The translations under genes were made by a program, and so were the position numbers. The notes beneath the pieces are model-generated. The model did not search any database and was not told the origin of the DNA. It was given only the letters and a program-made list of their open reading frames with translations. A stretch of DNA of 64,000 nucleotides from Omphalotus guepiniiformis (Eukaryota; Basidiomycota; Agaricomycetes; Agaricales; Omphalotaceae): assembly GCA_028554645.1 (NCBI GenBank), contig JAQOOI010000076.1, forward strand, positions 186,001 through 250,000. The letters run 5' to 3'. Below, piece by piece: positions 49,373 to 62,300 of this stretch (within the stretch, counting starts at the first letter, position 1; the number at the start of each line of letters is the position of its first letter).

Positions 49373-49437
49373 ATACAGTAGACACAAATAAGTATGGATT
49401 TGAATTAGAACTGTACAGTATTACATAATATCGGAGG

Positions 49438-49650
49438 TTATTGGCTGGATGGTTCCGGGCCGCCTGGACCACGCGCTAATGATCGATCATGCTTCCCCGA
49501 GCTTTGACGCTTCTTTGCTTGAACCCGGTGTTTACCTCGACTGCCAGCTTCTGGAAATAATTCACAACATTTATCTCTTTCTTCATCTTGGATATCTCCT
49601 GCTACTAGTCTCATCAACTTAACCAATCTATTACAAGTCTCGCATTTCAT
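49438..49650 (-). CDS. Small Cys-containing basic protein, hypothetical
   Basis: Seventy codons starting MKCETCNRLVKLMRLVAGD. The frame has a CxxC pair, then DEERDKCCELFPEAG, a CC pair, and a basic tail with RGKHRVQAKKRQ. This could be a small zinc-binding peptide. The reading frame stays open for about 20 codons upstream of the ATG, back to a stop near 49710. The true start may therefore be in an upstream exon. The ORF sits between two well-supported genes and its composition looks more protein-like than random. I do not recognise the family. Confidence 0.35.
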   Translation of the reverse strand: MKCETCNRLVKLMRLVAGDIQDEERDKCCELFPEAGSRGKHRVQAKKRQSSGKHDRSLARGPGGPEPSSQ

Positions 49651-49793
49651 TGACCTGTCCACCGGCTTAGCTTTTTCGCCACCACGCTGGTCTGAAATCC
49701 TTTTTCTTAGTTATTGTATTGGTACGCGTATCATCCACTCTTTATTCTTTTATAGTATTTTCTGAAACCATATCTTGTGTAAATAGCTCAAAA

Positions 49794-50780
49794 ATGAGTG
49801 CCGTTGTACACCCTACATCCAGCGTGCACCTCGACGCGAGACGGAGTGTGCCGCCGCAACAAGTATCATCCATTCGCCGCAAGCCTCAAGTCACCTACAT
49901 TTCTCCCTCTTCCTCTGAGGCTCGTGGGCCGACAAAGCTTTTAGCTTCAACCACGAAAGTCCCTTCGTCGTCGTCGTCGTCGTCATCGAGATCATCCTCT
50001 TCAAACCCCTCATCTTCGACCCGATTGCCTGTCGCCGACGCGTCGCCCAAACATATGCAGTACTCGTTAGAACCAGCTCTTCCCTTGTATCATCCATTTG
50101 GCCGCCTCGCATTATCGCTACCACCTCTTGACCCGTCTTTTTTCGGCCTGCCTGTCTCCATCACTGTCGACGATGACAGCAGACGTTCCTCCAGTCGTTC
50201 TCGTCGTTCTGGCCACAGACTACGTGATGCAGCAGTCGAGACAGACCCAACTCCTCCCACTTCCTCATCTGTTAGCACTATTACACCTACCGCACCTACA
50301 GAAATCAAGGAAAAGGCGAGTCCCCGGAAGAGGCGGGCCGGAGGTGGGGGTGGGAAACGAAAGAGGAAGGAACCTGATGATGGTGACGCCACATATCCTG
50401 CTAAACGAACGCGTCAACCGAGGGGTGCAGCAAATCATCAAGTCGAAGAACGAGGCGAAGGAGATTCTTCTGAGGGTATTATACAGGGCAAAGAGGGGAC
50501 ATCTCTACCTGGTACTCCCACACCAGAAATAATAGAGAAGCCAGAGAGGAGAACGACACGTTCAAGAGGAGCATTGGTAAGGAGAGATTCTACGGCTAGC
50601 GAGACCACCTCCACTTCGGTGCCAGCTAGTGGCAACACTACAAGAGCTGCGAGTGCCAAAGTTGGAAAGGACACTGCTGATGTTGACAGGGGCAATGAAG
50701 GCGGAGAGCAGGAGGCTTCAAGCCGACGGAGTAGAAGTAAAGAAGAGGGTGAAGTAAGCGAGGAGAACAAGTCGGCTTGA
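49794..50780 (+). CDS. Low-complexity basic nuclear-type protein
   Basis: A single open frame of 328 codons (start ATG at 49794, MSAVVHPTSSVHLDARR). It is Ser/Arg/Thr/Glu-rich with a serine run at 49965-49988, a conserved-looking EPALPLYHPFGRLALSLPPLD block and basic patches KRKRKEP and PAKRTRQPR. Basic motifs suggest nuclear or chromatin localisation. The end is acidic (KEEGEVSEENKSA). No domain is recognised, so function is unassigned. It lies divergent to the tiny ORF and 1.2 kb before the giant membrane protein gene. Confidence 0.75.
   Translation: MSAVVHPTSSVHLDARRSVPPQQVSSIRRKPQVTYISPSSSEARGPTKLLASTTKVPSSSSSSSSRSSSSNPSSSTRLPVADASPKHMQYSLEPALPLYHPFGRLALSLPPLDPSFFGLPVSITVDDDSRRSSSRSRRSGHRLRDAAVETDPTPPTSSSVSTITPTAPTEIKEKASPRKRRAGGGGGKRKRKEPDDGDATYPAKRTRQPRGAANHQVEERGEGDSSEGIIQGKEGTSLPGTPTPEIIEKPERRTTRSRGALVRRDSTASETTSTSVPASGNTTRAASAKVGKDTADVDRGNEGGEQEASSRRSRSKEEGEVSEENKSA
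49965..49982. repeat. (TCG)6 trinucleotide microsatellite
   Basis: Six TCG units in frame with the low-complexity protein encode serines, followed by TCA TCG. Length changes would alter the serine run without breaking the frame. Confidence 0.85.
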
Positions 50781-51969
50781 GATATGCAAGTAGTTTACTG
50801 TCATTAGGATTTTTTCTATTCTGTTTCATCGATTCATACACCAAACTTTTGTGTGCTAGTGGTCCTTCGGGTATCTAGCTCGTACTTAGTCCTCAGAAGC
50901 CTCAGCCTGCCTCAGCCTGATATTTCGGTTGCGATGCTAGTAAGTTACTACAGAATATATCATAAGGCTTTTACGTACTTGGCATTTTCTTCAGATTCCA
51001 TCGCAGCCGTCAGGCCATTACATGAATTCTGCTTGAAATGCGGTAGAATGGAACAACTAGCAAATTATGTAGCTCTAAAGCACTGAGGGACCTGAGCGAC
51101 GAGCGCCATTGGCATACGTACATGGCCTGAGTGACAGAGCAGATCAAGGCTGATCAAGGTCGGACAAGATTGAGGGTCCTTCTGTGAGTAACCTGCGAGT
51201 AAATCTATCGCGGATGCAATTATAGCTAGCCCTCAGTATTTTCGCTTCCAAAAGAGGTACCGCAGGTCGGAGGCAGATTGTAGCAGTGTTAACAGCAGGT
51301 TAGCAGACTATTTTAACAGCTGTCAACGACGGTGAAAAGAAAAAACCGGGTATGTGAGGGTATGTGAGCAAGGCGTGGGGACAAGGGGAGCAGAGGAAAA
51401 GGTCAGCTGAGAGTCTAAATCACTCAAAGCGTACTTTCGCTTACAAGGTTTAGGTGCAATTCCTCCTGACCTGTTCCTGACCACCACCATCACTTGAGAG
51501 CATAGTCCTCGTCTTGAATCCATTTGCTACTCAAAATCAATCAATTGACTTGCTACTTGAAGGCCGTGGAGTCTGCAGCTCACTTTTTTCAGTAAGAACG
51601 GTAGATTTGTACGTATAGGTGACCTAGCTTGGAAAATGAGTTATTAGCTCATGTTTCCCTACACGGGCATGTTTCCAACACGGGCAGATGATGGCTCGCA
51701 TCACAATGGTCGCGGTCTGCTGACTCCTTACATTGGGGCAGCTCCACATGCTTCTTCAAGTTCTCTGTCGCTTCTGGAATGGTGATCCCTTCTTCAAATC
51801 GTTTTCACTATGAATAATTCTGGATTCAAATATAAATCGGTTATTCTTGCCGTCCTCTTTCTTTCTCTCGTGTTTATTGCTTCAAAGCTCGTGTTTACTC
51901 TTCTGCTCGTCGTTTCGAGCGAGTTCACCGCGATCGAACGCGACTTGCGAGCTATAACCCGTGTTAGCA
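50781..51969. promoter_or_regulatory. Intergenic region upstream of the giant DUF3712 gene
   Basis: About 1.2 kb. It contains small direct repeats: GGGTATGTGA twice near 51347-51366, GCCTCAGCCT twice near 50900, and an 18-bp near-tandem pair at 51650-51684. A hydrophobic ORF at 51810-52001 overlaps the main start and is probably not a protein. No RNA gene seen. Confidence 0.45.
51650..51684. repeat. Near-tandem 17-18 bp direct repeat
   Basis: CATGTTTCCCTACACGGG at 51650-51667 is followed at once by CATGTTTCCAACACGGG at 51668-51684. One base differs and one is missing. The pair lies about 290 bp before the giant gene's start codon. Confidence 0.7.
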
Positions 51970-54900
51970 ATGGAGCAGTCTGGTCCAGCCCGGAGGAGTA
52001 GCGGAATTTATGATCATGATTTCGCAGCCAGTGCCCAGTCTTTGGGTTCGCAGGCCGGTCTAGCTAGTAAGTCTTCTTCTGCCAATCCGGTCTTCTTGTT
52101 CACCCTTGATGAACAAACCTGTTAGGTCATGCCAGACCGCCGGCAGGTTCGCGTTTTTCTGAGAACAACATTGCTCGAACGACGGGTGCGGGCGTTCCTG
52201 TTGGAATTTCAGCAGATGATGCGGCTCAGTCCCCTGAGCAGGCGGGCGAAGCAGCTCAAGATCATCCCCAGCCGTCTGCCGCGCCCACCGTCCCCTTCTA
52301 CAAGAAACGTTGGTTCATCATCAGCCAAGCAATCCTCATACCGTTGGGAATTGCCCTGCTTTTCATCTTGCTCTTCCCTGTTGTCACAGCCATCGTTCAG
52401 CTCGTGGTAAACAGGAGTCAGCTTGGAGTCGATACAGCCACTATTAGCAGTCCAAGCAATACAAGGTATGTAGGAACCTTCTTTCAGTATCAAAAATGTT
52501 AACTCGCCTTAGCTTCAATTTGGGATTGAAAGGAACGGTAAGCAAGGAGTCAACAGCATACACTATTCTTGCTCTCATTCAAGACCCTTAGGTTACTCAC
52601 ACTGGTATCATTTCCGCCAAGATCACTTTCACCAACCCGATACAAGTATCTTGGGTTCAGGACAATGGATCCGAACTCACTCTTGGTACCATGACGTTGC
52701 AAACGCTTGCTGCCAGCCACAAGCGAGCCACCATTGACCAGAATACGACCTTCGACATCACGAATGAGCAGAATTTTGGTGTCTTTGCCGCGCATATGAT
52801 CACTGCCTCCAACTTCACTTGGCGTCTGCAGAGCGACAATCTTCATGTACAAGCTGTCAAGTTCCCGGTCTCAAAAGGTATCAAGTTTGACAAGCAGATT
52901 GTATTGAATGGTATGGTGTTTTCGTGGCTGCTATACTACGCCGTTCTAACTCATTGAATGGCTTCAACAGCTTCAACGGGAATGTTGTACTCAAGGATTT
53001 ACAACTTCCAAGTGACAACCCCGCTGGTGGAATCAATTTTGTTGCCACCACCGGTTTGACGAATCCTAGGTAACGAGCTTTGATGCCGTACCCAGCTCTT
53101 TGATATTGATCGCGAATAACATTGTAGTCCATTCTCTTTGAACCTTGGAACTGTTGTATTTGGTCTGTCCTACCAAGGCGTTTTCCTAGGCTCCGGAAGC
53201 GGCAACAACACGGTGATTGTACGTATTAGCTCTCCGCCTCCAATTTGAGAGTATGCTCAATACTTCAAACGCAGAAAGGGAACCAGGACAATGACATCAC
53301 CCTATCTGGCTTCCTTATCGAGCAGTCTGGCGAGTCTAACCTTGCCGCAGTGTCCCAGCTCTTCACAAATTACCTCAACGGCGATGATTCAAATGTTCTT
53401 GCCACTGGCGAATCAACATTGCAAAGTGACGGGACGGCTATATCGTGGTTGAGCACCGGTTTGCAATCTTTGCAGCTACAAGTTCCTTTCAAATCCCTCA
53501 GCGGTCCCATCAGTCCGATTAAAACCATCACTATTGGGGACCTGGGCCTTCGATTCTTCGAATCTGCACCCTGGGGTCCCAGCGCAGAGAGCCGTACTGT
53601 GCATGCGACGATGGGTAAGCGTATCGTCTATGAACCTGGCTTTCTTTCTCACTAAAAGCAACTATATAGAACTACCGTTCGGTTTCAGTGTCGATATCGG
53701 AGAAATCCAGAACGAGTTCAATATCACGAAAGATGGACAGATTGTTGCAGGCCTTTCTACAGTACGCAAGATACTTCTATTGCTTCTCGCCATGTCTAAT
53801 GCCCATTTCTAGCCATTGGGGGCTTCTGAATCGTCCATTTCAGTATTAAATTCCACTCTGACTACTGGTTCAATCAACATCATGATCGAGAACACAAACC
53901 TGAGCGTACCGGATCCGGATCATCCAGTCTTCTCGTCATTCAGTAAGCGCAAATCCTTTTTGATCGAACAAGCCTCTTACCTACAAAGCGAATAGATGCC
54001 AATCTCACAAGCTTGGATGATGCAGACTTCCAACTAATTGGTCATTCACGTGCGGTTGCGAACCTAAGCATTGGACAGATCACGCTAGACCCAATCAAAT
54101 TCAACGTCTCTTCTGGGCTCAAAGGACTTCAAGGTCTCAAACGCCTTACCACTATCAATTCTGTCGATGTGCAGGGCGGAACTGCTGAGGGCATCACACT
54201 AGGGATTGATGGTCAGTCTTCGTCGAGTTTATACGAGGAACCAACTTTACTGATCGGTATAACAGTCTCCATCGTGAATCCTTCAAATCTCAACCTTTCG
54301 ACTGGCGACTTGAGTCAGTCCTTTTGCGACCGAGTGTCCTAGAAGGAACCTCTAAACCTGTTTGTTTGTAGACTTACAGCTCTTCCGAGATGGCGCTTTG
54401 TTGGGTACGACGCTTCTACCTAATCTGACCCTTGTGATGGGTAACAACTCGGCCAAGGCCAAGGGAGTATTCCAGGTTAGTCTATATGTATTGTCGTGCT
54501 ACGGTGTACTAAGCGATTGATTTCCTGTCTGTCAAGCCCAATAACAGCCCCCAAGGTCTCCAAACGCTGGACCAGTTCGTAGGGAAAACAGGTAACGGCA
54601 TAAGCACTATCGAGATGATTTAAACCTCATTGATCTCGTAATCAGATGTACAGTTGTCTATCAGCGGATTCAATGGGAGTACGGAGATTGTGTCTTTGAC
54701 AAAGGCATTCGAAACTCTGAACATCGATGTCACTCTTCCTGCTCTACAGACAAACCTGCTGAATACGGCAGCGTTGACAGGTCAGCTTTTCAGAGGTGTT
54801 ATGCGCCCTCGCCTTTCTAATCTCATCCTCAGTACTACCCACCACCGGTATCACCAACAACATTAGCCATGTAACGGTGGATCTATCGAATCCTTTCACT

Positions 54901-57900
54901 GCAGGTCTAGATATTACGAGGATTCAATCTACTGTCAGTGCTTTCGGCATCTCTTTGGGTACCATCGATAGTCCAGTCAACTTCACTACCACTGGCAAAT
55001 CAAACACAACCTCGCCCGAGCTACCACTGAACTTGAACTTTGACCCTAACGCGCTGTTCACGGTTACTCGCGTTCTGGCGGTTGAGGCGGGCTTGGATCC
55101 AGCTCCGCTTGACGGTATTGTCCAACTCGGAGGTTATACATACTTGAAGATTACCGGTCCGACACCGTCAACTCAACGGCGGGACAATTTATTCACGTAA
55201 GGGAATCAATTAATCCTTTTATCAATGTAAAATTGAACGAAACCATCCCCACCAACTTCAACTTACCTACCTTCGTACAGACCGCGTTCAAGAAGTTGCA
55301 GTCAGATGTGAATCTTACCGCTGACGTCACGATAGGTAAGGCAGATCCCCTGATATGCTTCCGTCACCGGCGGGATTGATTTCTGGTCCAGGCGAATATG
55401 CTACTGTCCTTCAGTACACCCAGTCGGGCCTTCCAACAGGTACAGACAGCAGTCTTGACTTGATACTTCCTATATTGGCCCGGCCAATTGTGCAAAGCAT
55501 TGTCAGCGGTTCCGCCTTGGGGTAAATCAGATTACCTTCCAGTATCTAAAACTCCGTCTAAGTCGAATTTTTTAATAGCATTGACACAGTTCTTATTACG
55601 GATCCTCAACTGGAAACGTTCAGTATGTCGCATTTTGTTCTCAAGGCTGCTGTTCTCAAAATACGTTGTTAATAGATACCAGGTTGAATGGGAGTATCAC
55701 CAATGCTGGACCATGTGAGTACTGTATATGCGTCACATTCAAGATGCTCATTCCATTTCAACCAGTCGATGCCAACATCGCTTTTCCTACGGGGCTCACG
55801 GTATCGTGGGCTGGCAAGGCCTTGGGGACCATCAAAATGGACAACGTCTCGGTCGTCGGAGATGTCGGCGCTGAGATCCGTGTGAATTCTGCATTCCAAG
55901 TTGCAGACGTAGATACCCTGACGGATTTTACGAAGGTTAGATTTGACACGGCGTTTCCCTTTCACTTCAAGCTCAATATTGCATCGCTGTAGACGCTCCT
56001 CACAGACGAGTCTTTCGACTGGGAGATTGCTGGAGAGAATCTCACTGGTGAAGCTCTTACTTATCGTCGTGCAATTCGGACACTACTGACAGTTTTCCTA
56101 GTTAGCGCTCTTGTTAAACTATTTACTGTACGGGCGAAACTTTGTTCTAGGAACTGATTATGGGACAGGTATCGATGTCAGCGGTATTTCCCTTACTTCA
56201 AAGAAAGTCACTTTGAAGGGCTTCAATGGCTTGAAGGGCGGTGTCCAAATTCAGACCTTTGATCTGCCCTCAAACGACCCCGCGGGCGGCATCCACTTGA
56301 CGCTGGAAGCTACGACCACCAATGTAAGATCTCTTATATATATCGCCTTACATTGCTTATGCAATCTAAACCTTTGTAGCCATCGCAAGTCGGCATTGAA
56401 CTTTCTTCAATCGGTTTCAATACTTTTGCGGAAAACGTCATGATCGCGCCTGTTCAGAGCAACGAGACTGTGACTTTGAGTCCTGGAGCAACTTCCACTC
56501 TCTCCCTTGTCGGGCGTTTGGTTCCACAGAATTCTTCTGAAGGATTGGCGGTGGTGTCACAGATCTTCAATAATTTTGTGCACGGTCAGGACAGCGACCT
56601 CACCGTTAACGGTGCCAGCGCAGGCCCCTCTGATGTGCGTATCTGTTTATGTCTTTGCGGATCATTGTTTTGATATGGGTTGGTAGGTGACCTGGTTGAA
56701 CGAAGGTATCAAAGCCCTGCAGGTACAGACCGTGCTTCCGAATCGAGGAGTCCAGCAAATCATCAAATCCATCGAACTTAATCAATTAACGCTCATGTTC
56801 ACTGAAGACACTGCTTATGACCCATTGACAAGCAGCAATTCAACTGATGCGGCTTTCACGATACCCTTCGCCTTCCCCATCGACATAACTTCACTAGAGC
56901 AGGTTATCAATGTGGGATCCAACGGACAATATTTTGCGCAACTAGCCATCCCAAGGGGTCCCAGTACTACTGACGTGGATAACCGAGTCATCCATCTCAC
57001 TTTCAACGATATTCCTTTCGCGGTCACTAACGGCGCTCAAGAGATGTTCAATAACTTCCTTGCTGCTACGACAACGGGTAAATCAGAGCCAATGGACCTT
57101 TCTGGTGCCGCCAACGCAGATGCTAATACGGCTGTTGGGACCCTCTCTTTGACTGATATTGAATTTTCTGTTGGGACGTCTATCGCTGGTCTTCAAGGTT
57201 TGAACACGAAACCAGTAACGGTTAGCGATTTGGATGTAAACCACGGCTTCCCGGATTATCTGCTCATCAAAGTAAACAGTGATTTGCTCAATCCAAGGTA
57301 AGCGTTGAATGTACCCTTAACAGCAAGAATACGAGCTGACAAATCGCTTTCTAGTAACTTGACAATAGGTAGGCGGGACGATTCGCATATCTCGATCAAC
57401 TGTAACACTTTCTCCAGGGACCGGAGACGTGTCTTTCTCGTTACAATTCCAGTGAGTACTATCCTGCCGTCACTTCAATACTACATTACTCATATCAATT
57501 GAAGAGGCCAGCAGATTGGCATGGCAGATCTTGTAAGATTCTCTTTCTCGCCATTAGATAAAGATAGCTTAGTTCTTTGCAGAGCAATTTGGTCATTCAA
57601 CCAGGAGATGTCACTTATGCGATTGGTTAGTCTTCGAATAAGTGCTCTGCAGTTGGATCATTAAATTGAATTTGACTAGATGTTCATTACGCACCTCAGG
57701 GCGGAGCTGTAGCGGCAGGACAGACGCTATTGGAGAACTTTTTGCAGGGAGTTGACTCGAATACTACTATTGCAGGGAGTACAGACTCAACGCCCATCGA
57801 GTCTTTGAAGACCGCCCTCTCGGAGATTAACCTGGCGCCAGTAACCATTCCTGCGATGCACCAGTCTTTGATCACAAGCGCCTCTCTTACATTTCCTTCT

Positions 57901-60900
57901 GACATCGTTTCCACTGGTATTGCGCAGGCTTCCTTCACTTTAGCCAATCCTTTCACGGCTAGTATCAATCTCCTCAAAGTCGGCGCCACGGCCACATACC
58001 GCAATATTACATTAGGCTCTATCGATAACGTCGATGTTTCCTCAAATCCTATACATGCTAATGGTCACAGCAACATTACGTCGCCCACACTGCCTATGAA
58101 GTTCAATCTCGATCCTGTCAGTATTGTCCAATTCATAAGTATGGCTGCTCAAGCCAATGATGTGAATCTCGGCCCGTTGACGGATATGTTCCAATTCATC
58201 ATTGAAAACCCAGAATTCCATCCACCAGTGAGTGCCCTGCTTCTTGGTTGGTCTGATTGTAACAAACGAGCTGCAGGTAAACACATCGGTGGATAGCAGT
58301 CCTACGACGTGTGTCAGGTGTGTTGACTTGTTTCTGATTCTTCGCGCACTAGCTCACGTTGAAGGATCTTCAATTAGTGGCAATCAATTCGATGTAGACG
58401 GCGCGATTCTCGATTCGTTGAAAAATTTGCAAGTGGATCTCCAGGTGCAGAGCTCCACCAAGCTTGACGACTGTAAGATACAGAATTCTTAGGCCTGGAT
58501 GGCTAACCGAGAATCTCGTACTAGTCGCTACAGATCTGTCATTCGCGCAGCATTCCGTAAAAGCTAATGTAGGTATCTCTGGTCAAGCCTCTTCGCATTC
58601 TTTAACACGAACTTGCTCTGTTGAACAGACCGACGATACGGCTTTGTTTCTCATTGGCGCAGTCGCCGGTCCTATTGCTCAACACCTTGTAGATGGCGCT
58701 GAGCTGGCGTTTAGCGAGGCCAACATCACGTATGTTCAATTTGTTATCAATTATGCGTAATTCTCAGTTCTTTATAGGAACATATCTAACGAAGGATTTG
58801 ATCTTTCTCTCCGCGGATCGTTGACAAATACTGGACCCTTAGATGCACTGATTACTTTTGTTGAACCCGTCGAAGTGAGTAAAGGACATGTTGCTACCAC
58901 TGACGCTTGAGGCTCATCCTTGTGCAGAGTGGCATGGCAGGGACAAAGCATTGCTACCATTACACTTCCGCCAGGTATGCATTGTCTATTAGGTTGTCTT
59001 AGTACAACGATCCCTGAACTCCTCCTTTAACGTAGTTTGTGCCGCCGCCAATTCGGGAGTCCCTAATTATGAGACCACTGCTCATCTTTCTATCTCGGAT
59101 CTTTCGCAGTGAGTTCGCGTGCCAGTTGCTTGAGCTGGTATCTGACTACATATCCATCAGATTCACCTCTTTTGCAACCTTCCTGTTGCACAACCCAAGC
59201 TTTGATTGGACCATCTCCACACCGAAACTTCGCCTTACAGCGCTTGGGACAATTTTCGATAACGTCTCACTGTCAAAGAACATCACCCTCAAGGCGTTCA
59301 ATGGCCTTCCGGGTGTAACAATTAGTAACTTCCAGCTACCTTCCGATGACCCTCAGGGCGGCATCCATATAGAAACAGATGCACAGATTCCATCCCCTGC
59401 TCGTTCGTTATCATTACTGTTTCCATGACTTTGAATCTAACGGTGAGGATAGAACTGGGCATCGACTTAGGAACAGTAACGTTCCAATCGCTATTTGGAC
59501 AGACTGTAGTGGGACGTGAGTGCTACTCAAATCCAGATCCGCGTTACACCGGCTAAAGTTCCGTACAGCTCTTTCTGCAAGCGGTCTTGTCCTTACACCG
59601 AACTCGGAGACAACTACTCACCTTTCTGGCCGCATTGTTCCTCAGTCAGGCTCTGACCTTGATAACATTGGGACATTGTTCTCCAAGTTCTTGGCAGGAG
59701 ACAATCAAACCCTGATTGCGAAAGGGGACACCGTACAACCTTCAGGCTCCTCCGAGACTGTAACTTGGCTTAGTGACGCTTTCAAGACCTTGTCGTTGAG
59801 CGTCACACTCCCGGGCCAGAAATTCACGGTAAGCTCTGTGATATAATTGTATTCTGCGACGTATTCATTTTATATCACGATCATTCAATCCATCGCATTG
59901 TCTGACTTGGACGTTACTTTGGAAAACGAGAACGAAGCATTTGCACCGCCAACGAGCTCGAACTTTACTCTTGCAGAGTACAAGAATCCATTTGGGTTTT
60001 CACTGCAGGTCATTCAATCTGCACAGGATATCACACTCAGCTCAGACGGCACGGACATCGCACAAGTGAGATCTAGTTGACTGGATTGCAAACCACCAAT
60101 TCATTGACTCCTTTACAGCTTACTCTACCAAAATCTGACACCGTTGGTGGAGTTTCCACCGGAAATGTCGCGGATCTGCAAATCTCATGGGATAATCAGG
60201 CTCTAAAGTCGCTTAACAATGGAGCATTTGAAGCCCTGTTTGCTGCCGTCACTCTTCAGAGCTCAGTAAACCTGAATTTGAGGGGAAGCGCAGACGTGAC
60301 AGCGAAAACGACCATAGGAGATGTCCCTATCTCCGGCATTCCATTCAACGTACCCTCAAGTTTGAAAGGTTTGTGAACAACCTGAGGTTTTCTTGTTCTT
60401 CGTTCGAATACTGACACTCGTTCAGGCCTGAATGACTTTGGCGGCACAGCGAGTCTGAGTAACGTCACGGTTACCGGAAGTGGCGGAGATGGCGGAAACC
60501 AATTCATTGTATCCCCGCTCACCACTGCGCTGGATAACCCCTCTAATGTGTCACTTCACACCGTGGGTATCGCTCTTCCTGTGATGTTCAATGGAGTGAA
60601 GATTGGACGAGCAGCGATCGATGTATGTCATACTTGTGGCCTGTCTGTTTCCCTACTAACTCCAGGTCAGAATTTCGATCTGTTGCCAGGGTCAAATAGT
60701 GTTGCCTCTGAATTCCACTATCAGCCTGATGATGCAAACGACACTGTCGCTCAAGTATGCTATTCTCGATTCATGTGCTGCTTGAATCTTCGTTCTCATC
60801 TCACGTTTCCTGTAGGGGTTTCTAACCGATTTCCTAACCACCACGAACTCTCTGGCCCTAAACATACAAGGTGATACGGCTAGTACGCCCATAGAGTCCC

Positions 60901-61870
60901 TGCAGGAAGCACTTGCTGGTGTCAAATTATCAACAGAGTTGTCTGGTGAGTTTAAGTGATCTTTCAGGAGATAGTTGTTAATCTTGCACTACAGGCAAAG
61001 GTTTTTCATTCATACAGCATGTCACAGTCACGATCACTCTTGACTCGTTGGTTACTAACCTCGTCGATGTTGATTTTGATGTGAGTGCTGCCTGAGATTC
61101 GTAGTGAAGAAATGCTGAGACTTTGTTCTCAGCTTATGAATCCTTTGGACGCAACTATGTCAATCAAGTTCGTTCAGTCGGATGCGGGCGTGAACAATGA
61201 AACCTTTGCGCATTTTGATCAGCCGTTTGACAACTTTGTCATTCCTCCGGGGCAAACCGTGAACTCTGGGACTATACCCAATGTATTGCTCACTCAAGGT
61301 GCCCTCGCATCGCTGGGCATCATCCCTCTTGGCGTGTTGGATGTATTCACGGCCTCGACTGTCCAGATTGACGTCGGCGGTTACGAGATTCCCTGGTTAA
61401 AGCTGAATCAGCTCAGCGTTCCTACGACCTATAATCTAGCCCTTAGCCTAGACATAATGAGGGCCAATGCAAAAGTCGTCAATGCTTCGTCGGTAGCCTC
61501 ATCTTCTTCCGCGAAAGCGAGCGCTTCTTCTTCTGCATCGGATTCCAAAATCACTTCTGCATCCACTACCGAGGCGCCGGTTTCCACTGGGACAAACCAG
61601 GCTCAGTCTCAGACTACTGCGAGCGAGCACACCACTATAGCCGCAAATTCGCCTTCTGTGAATGAGGAACCCTCGACTTTAGTTGCGGGATCTGCGTCAA
61701 CGACCGCTAGCGCCGTTCATGCTCAAGCAACTACTCTCGCTTCTTTCGCGAGCGAGCCCACCACTATAGCCGCAAATTCGCCTTCTGTGAATGAGGAGCA
61801 CTCGACTTCATCTGGGTCAGCGAACGCTAGCCCCATTCATGCGGAAGCAACTTCCATCGAAAGCCAATAG
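51970..61870 (+). CDS. Giant membrane protein with three DUF3712-like modules
   Basis: About 9.9 kb with many short introns, giving roughly 2500-2700 residues. The N-terminus (MEQSGPARRSSGIYDHD) is a cytosolic segment of some 90 residues ending PFYKKRW. One hydrophobic helix (FIISQAILIPLGIALLFILL) then makes it a type II protein. The rest would be luminal or extracellular: beta-rich, Asn-glycosylation-rich and in three homologous modules. A marker block recurs: LPSDNPAGGINF (about 53020), LPSNDPAGGIHL (about 56280) and LPSDDPQGGIHI (about 59350). WL(S/N)xxxxxL blocks follow at 53446, 56692 and 59766. STEIVSLTKAFETLN, TPIESLKTALSEIN and TPIESLQEALAGVK close each module. The end is a Ser/Thr/Ala-rich stalk with an internal repeat. 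I associate the modules with fungal DUF3712, whose members can be compared to LEA-2 folds such as yeast Tag1; that link is an inference. Confidence 0.8.
61619..61808 (+). repeat. Duplicated segment in the C-terminal stalk
   Basis: The segment at 61619-61677 recurs at 61748-61806 with a few differences, 129 nt (43 codons) apart. It encodes TTIAANSPSVNEE in both copies. It sits in the Ser/Ala-rich tail of the giant DUF3712 protein. Confidence 0.85.
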
Positions 61871-62300
61871 GTATTTTCAAATTCTAGCTGTAAGACAGTA
61901 GATAATGATTGATTGATTGATCCCTTTTTATAGGCTGTGCTTCCAACCATCATTGCTTTTTAAAACTCTGACCTCTTCTCATAACTTTCCCTTTGCGTTC
62001 CAACACTGTTGAAAAAGGACTATTTCGGTTTCTGCTGGTCCACCCATGTGGTTTTTTATACCACTGTAGTTGTAGGTTTGTTATCCATGAAGGTTTCCTT
62101 GCAGCTTTTTCCTGTTTGGAGACTACTTTCGAATTCTCTCCAATCAGTTGTTTATCAATGAGTTATTTGCATCGGTTCGCTATCTGTTGCATTGGGACAA
62201 TTCCGCTTCTATCAAATGCCTCCTGTAGTCCTTACGATGCTCACGTATGATAATGAACGCTATGGTGACAATATGCATGTAATTGTTACGGATGATACTA
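61871..62300. other. Intergenic between convergent genes
   Basis: 3' flanks of the giant gene (plus) and GPI18 (minus). A GATT tetranucleotide run lies near 61908-61922. ORFs here are random-looking. Confidence 0.5.

Noticed and set aside
51810..52001. Hydrophobic 63-codon ORF upstream of the giant DUF3712 gene
   Set aside because: It overlaps the giant gene's start codon in another frame, is short, and has no support beyond hydrophobicity. It may be an upstream ORF but I do not call it a gene.
50418..56780. Two distant 25-base stretches (about 50420 and 56740) are similar and share the peptide NRGVQQIIKS in one frame
   Set aside because: The match is short, and at 50420 the real frame is a different one. 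It looks coincidental.
61993..62250. Plus-strand ORF of 85 codons after the giant gene
   Set aside because: It lies in the 3' flank between convergent genes and has no protein-like features.
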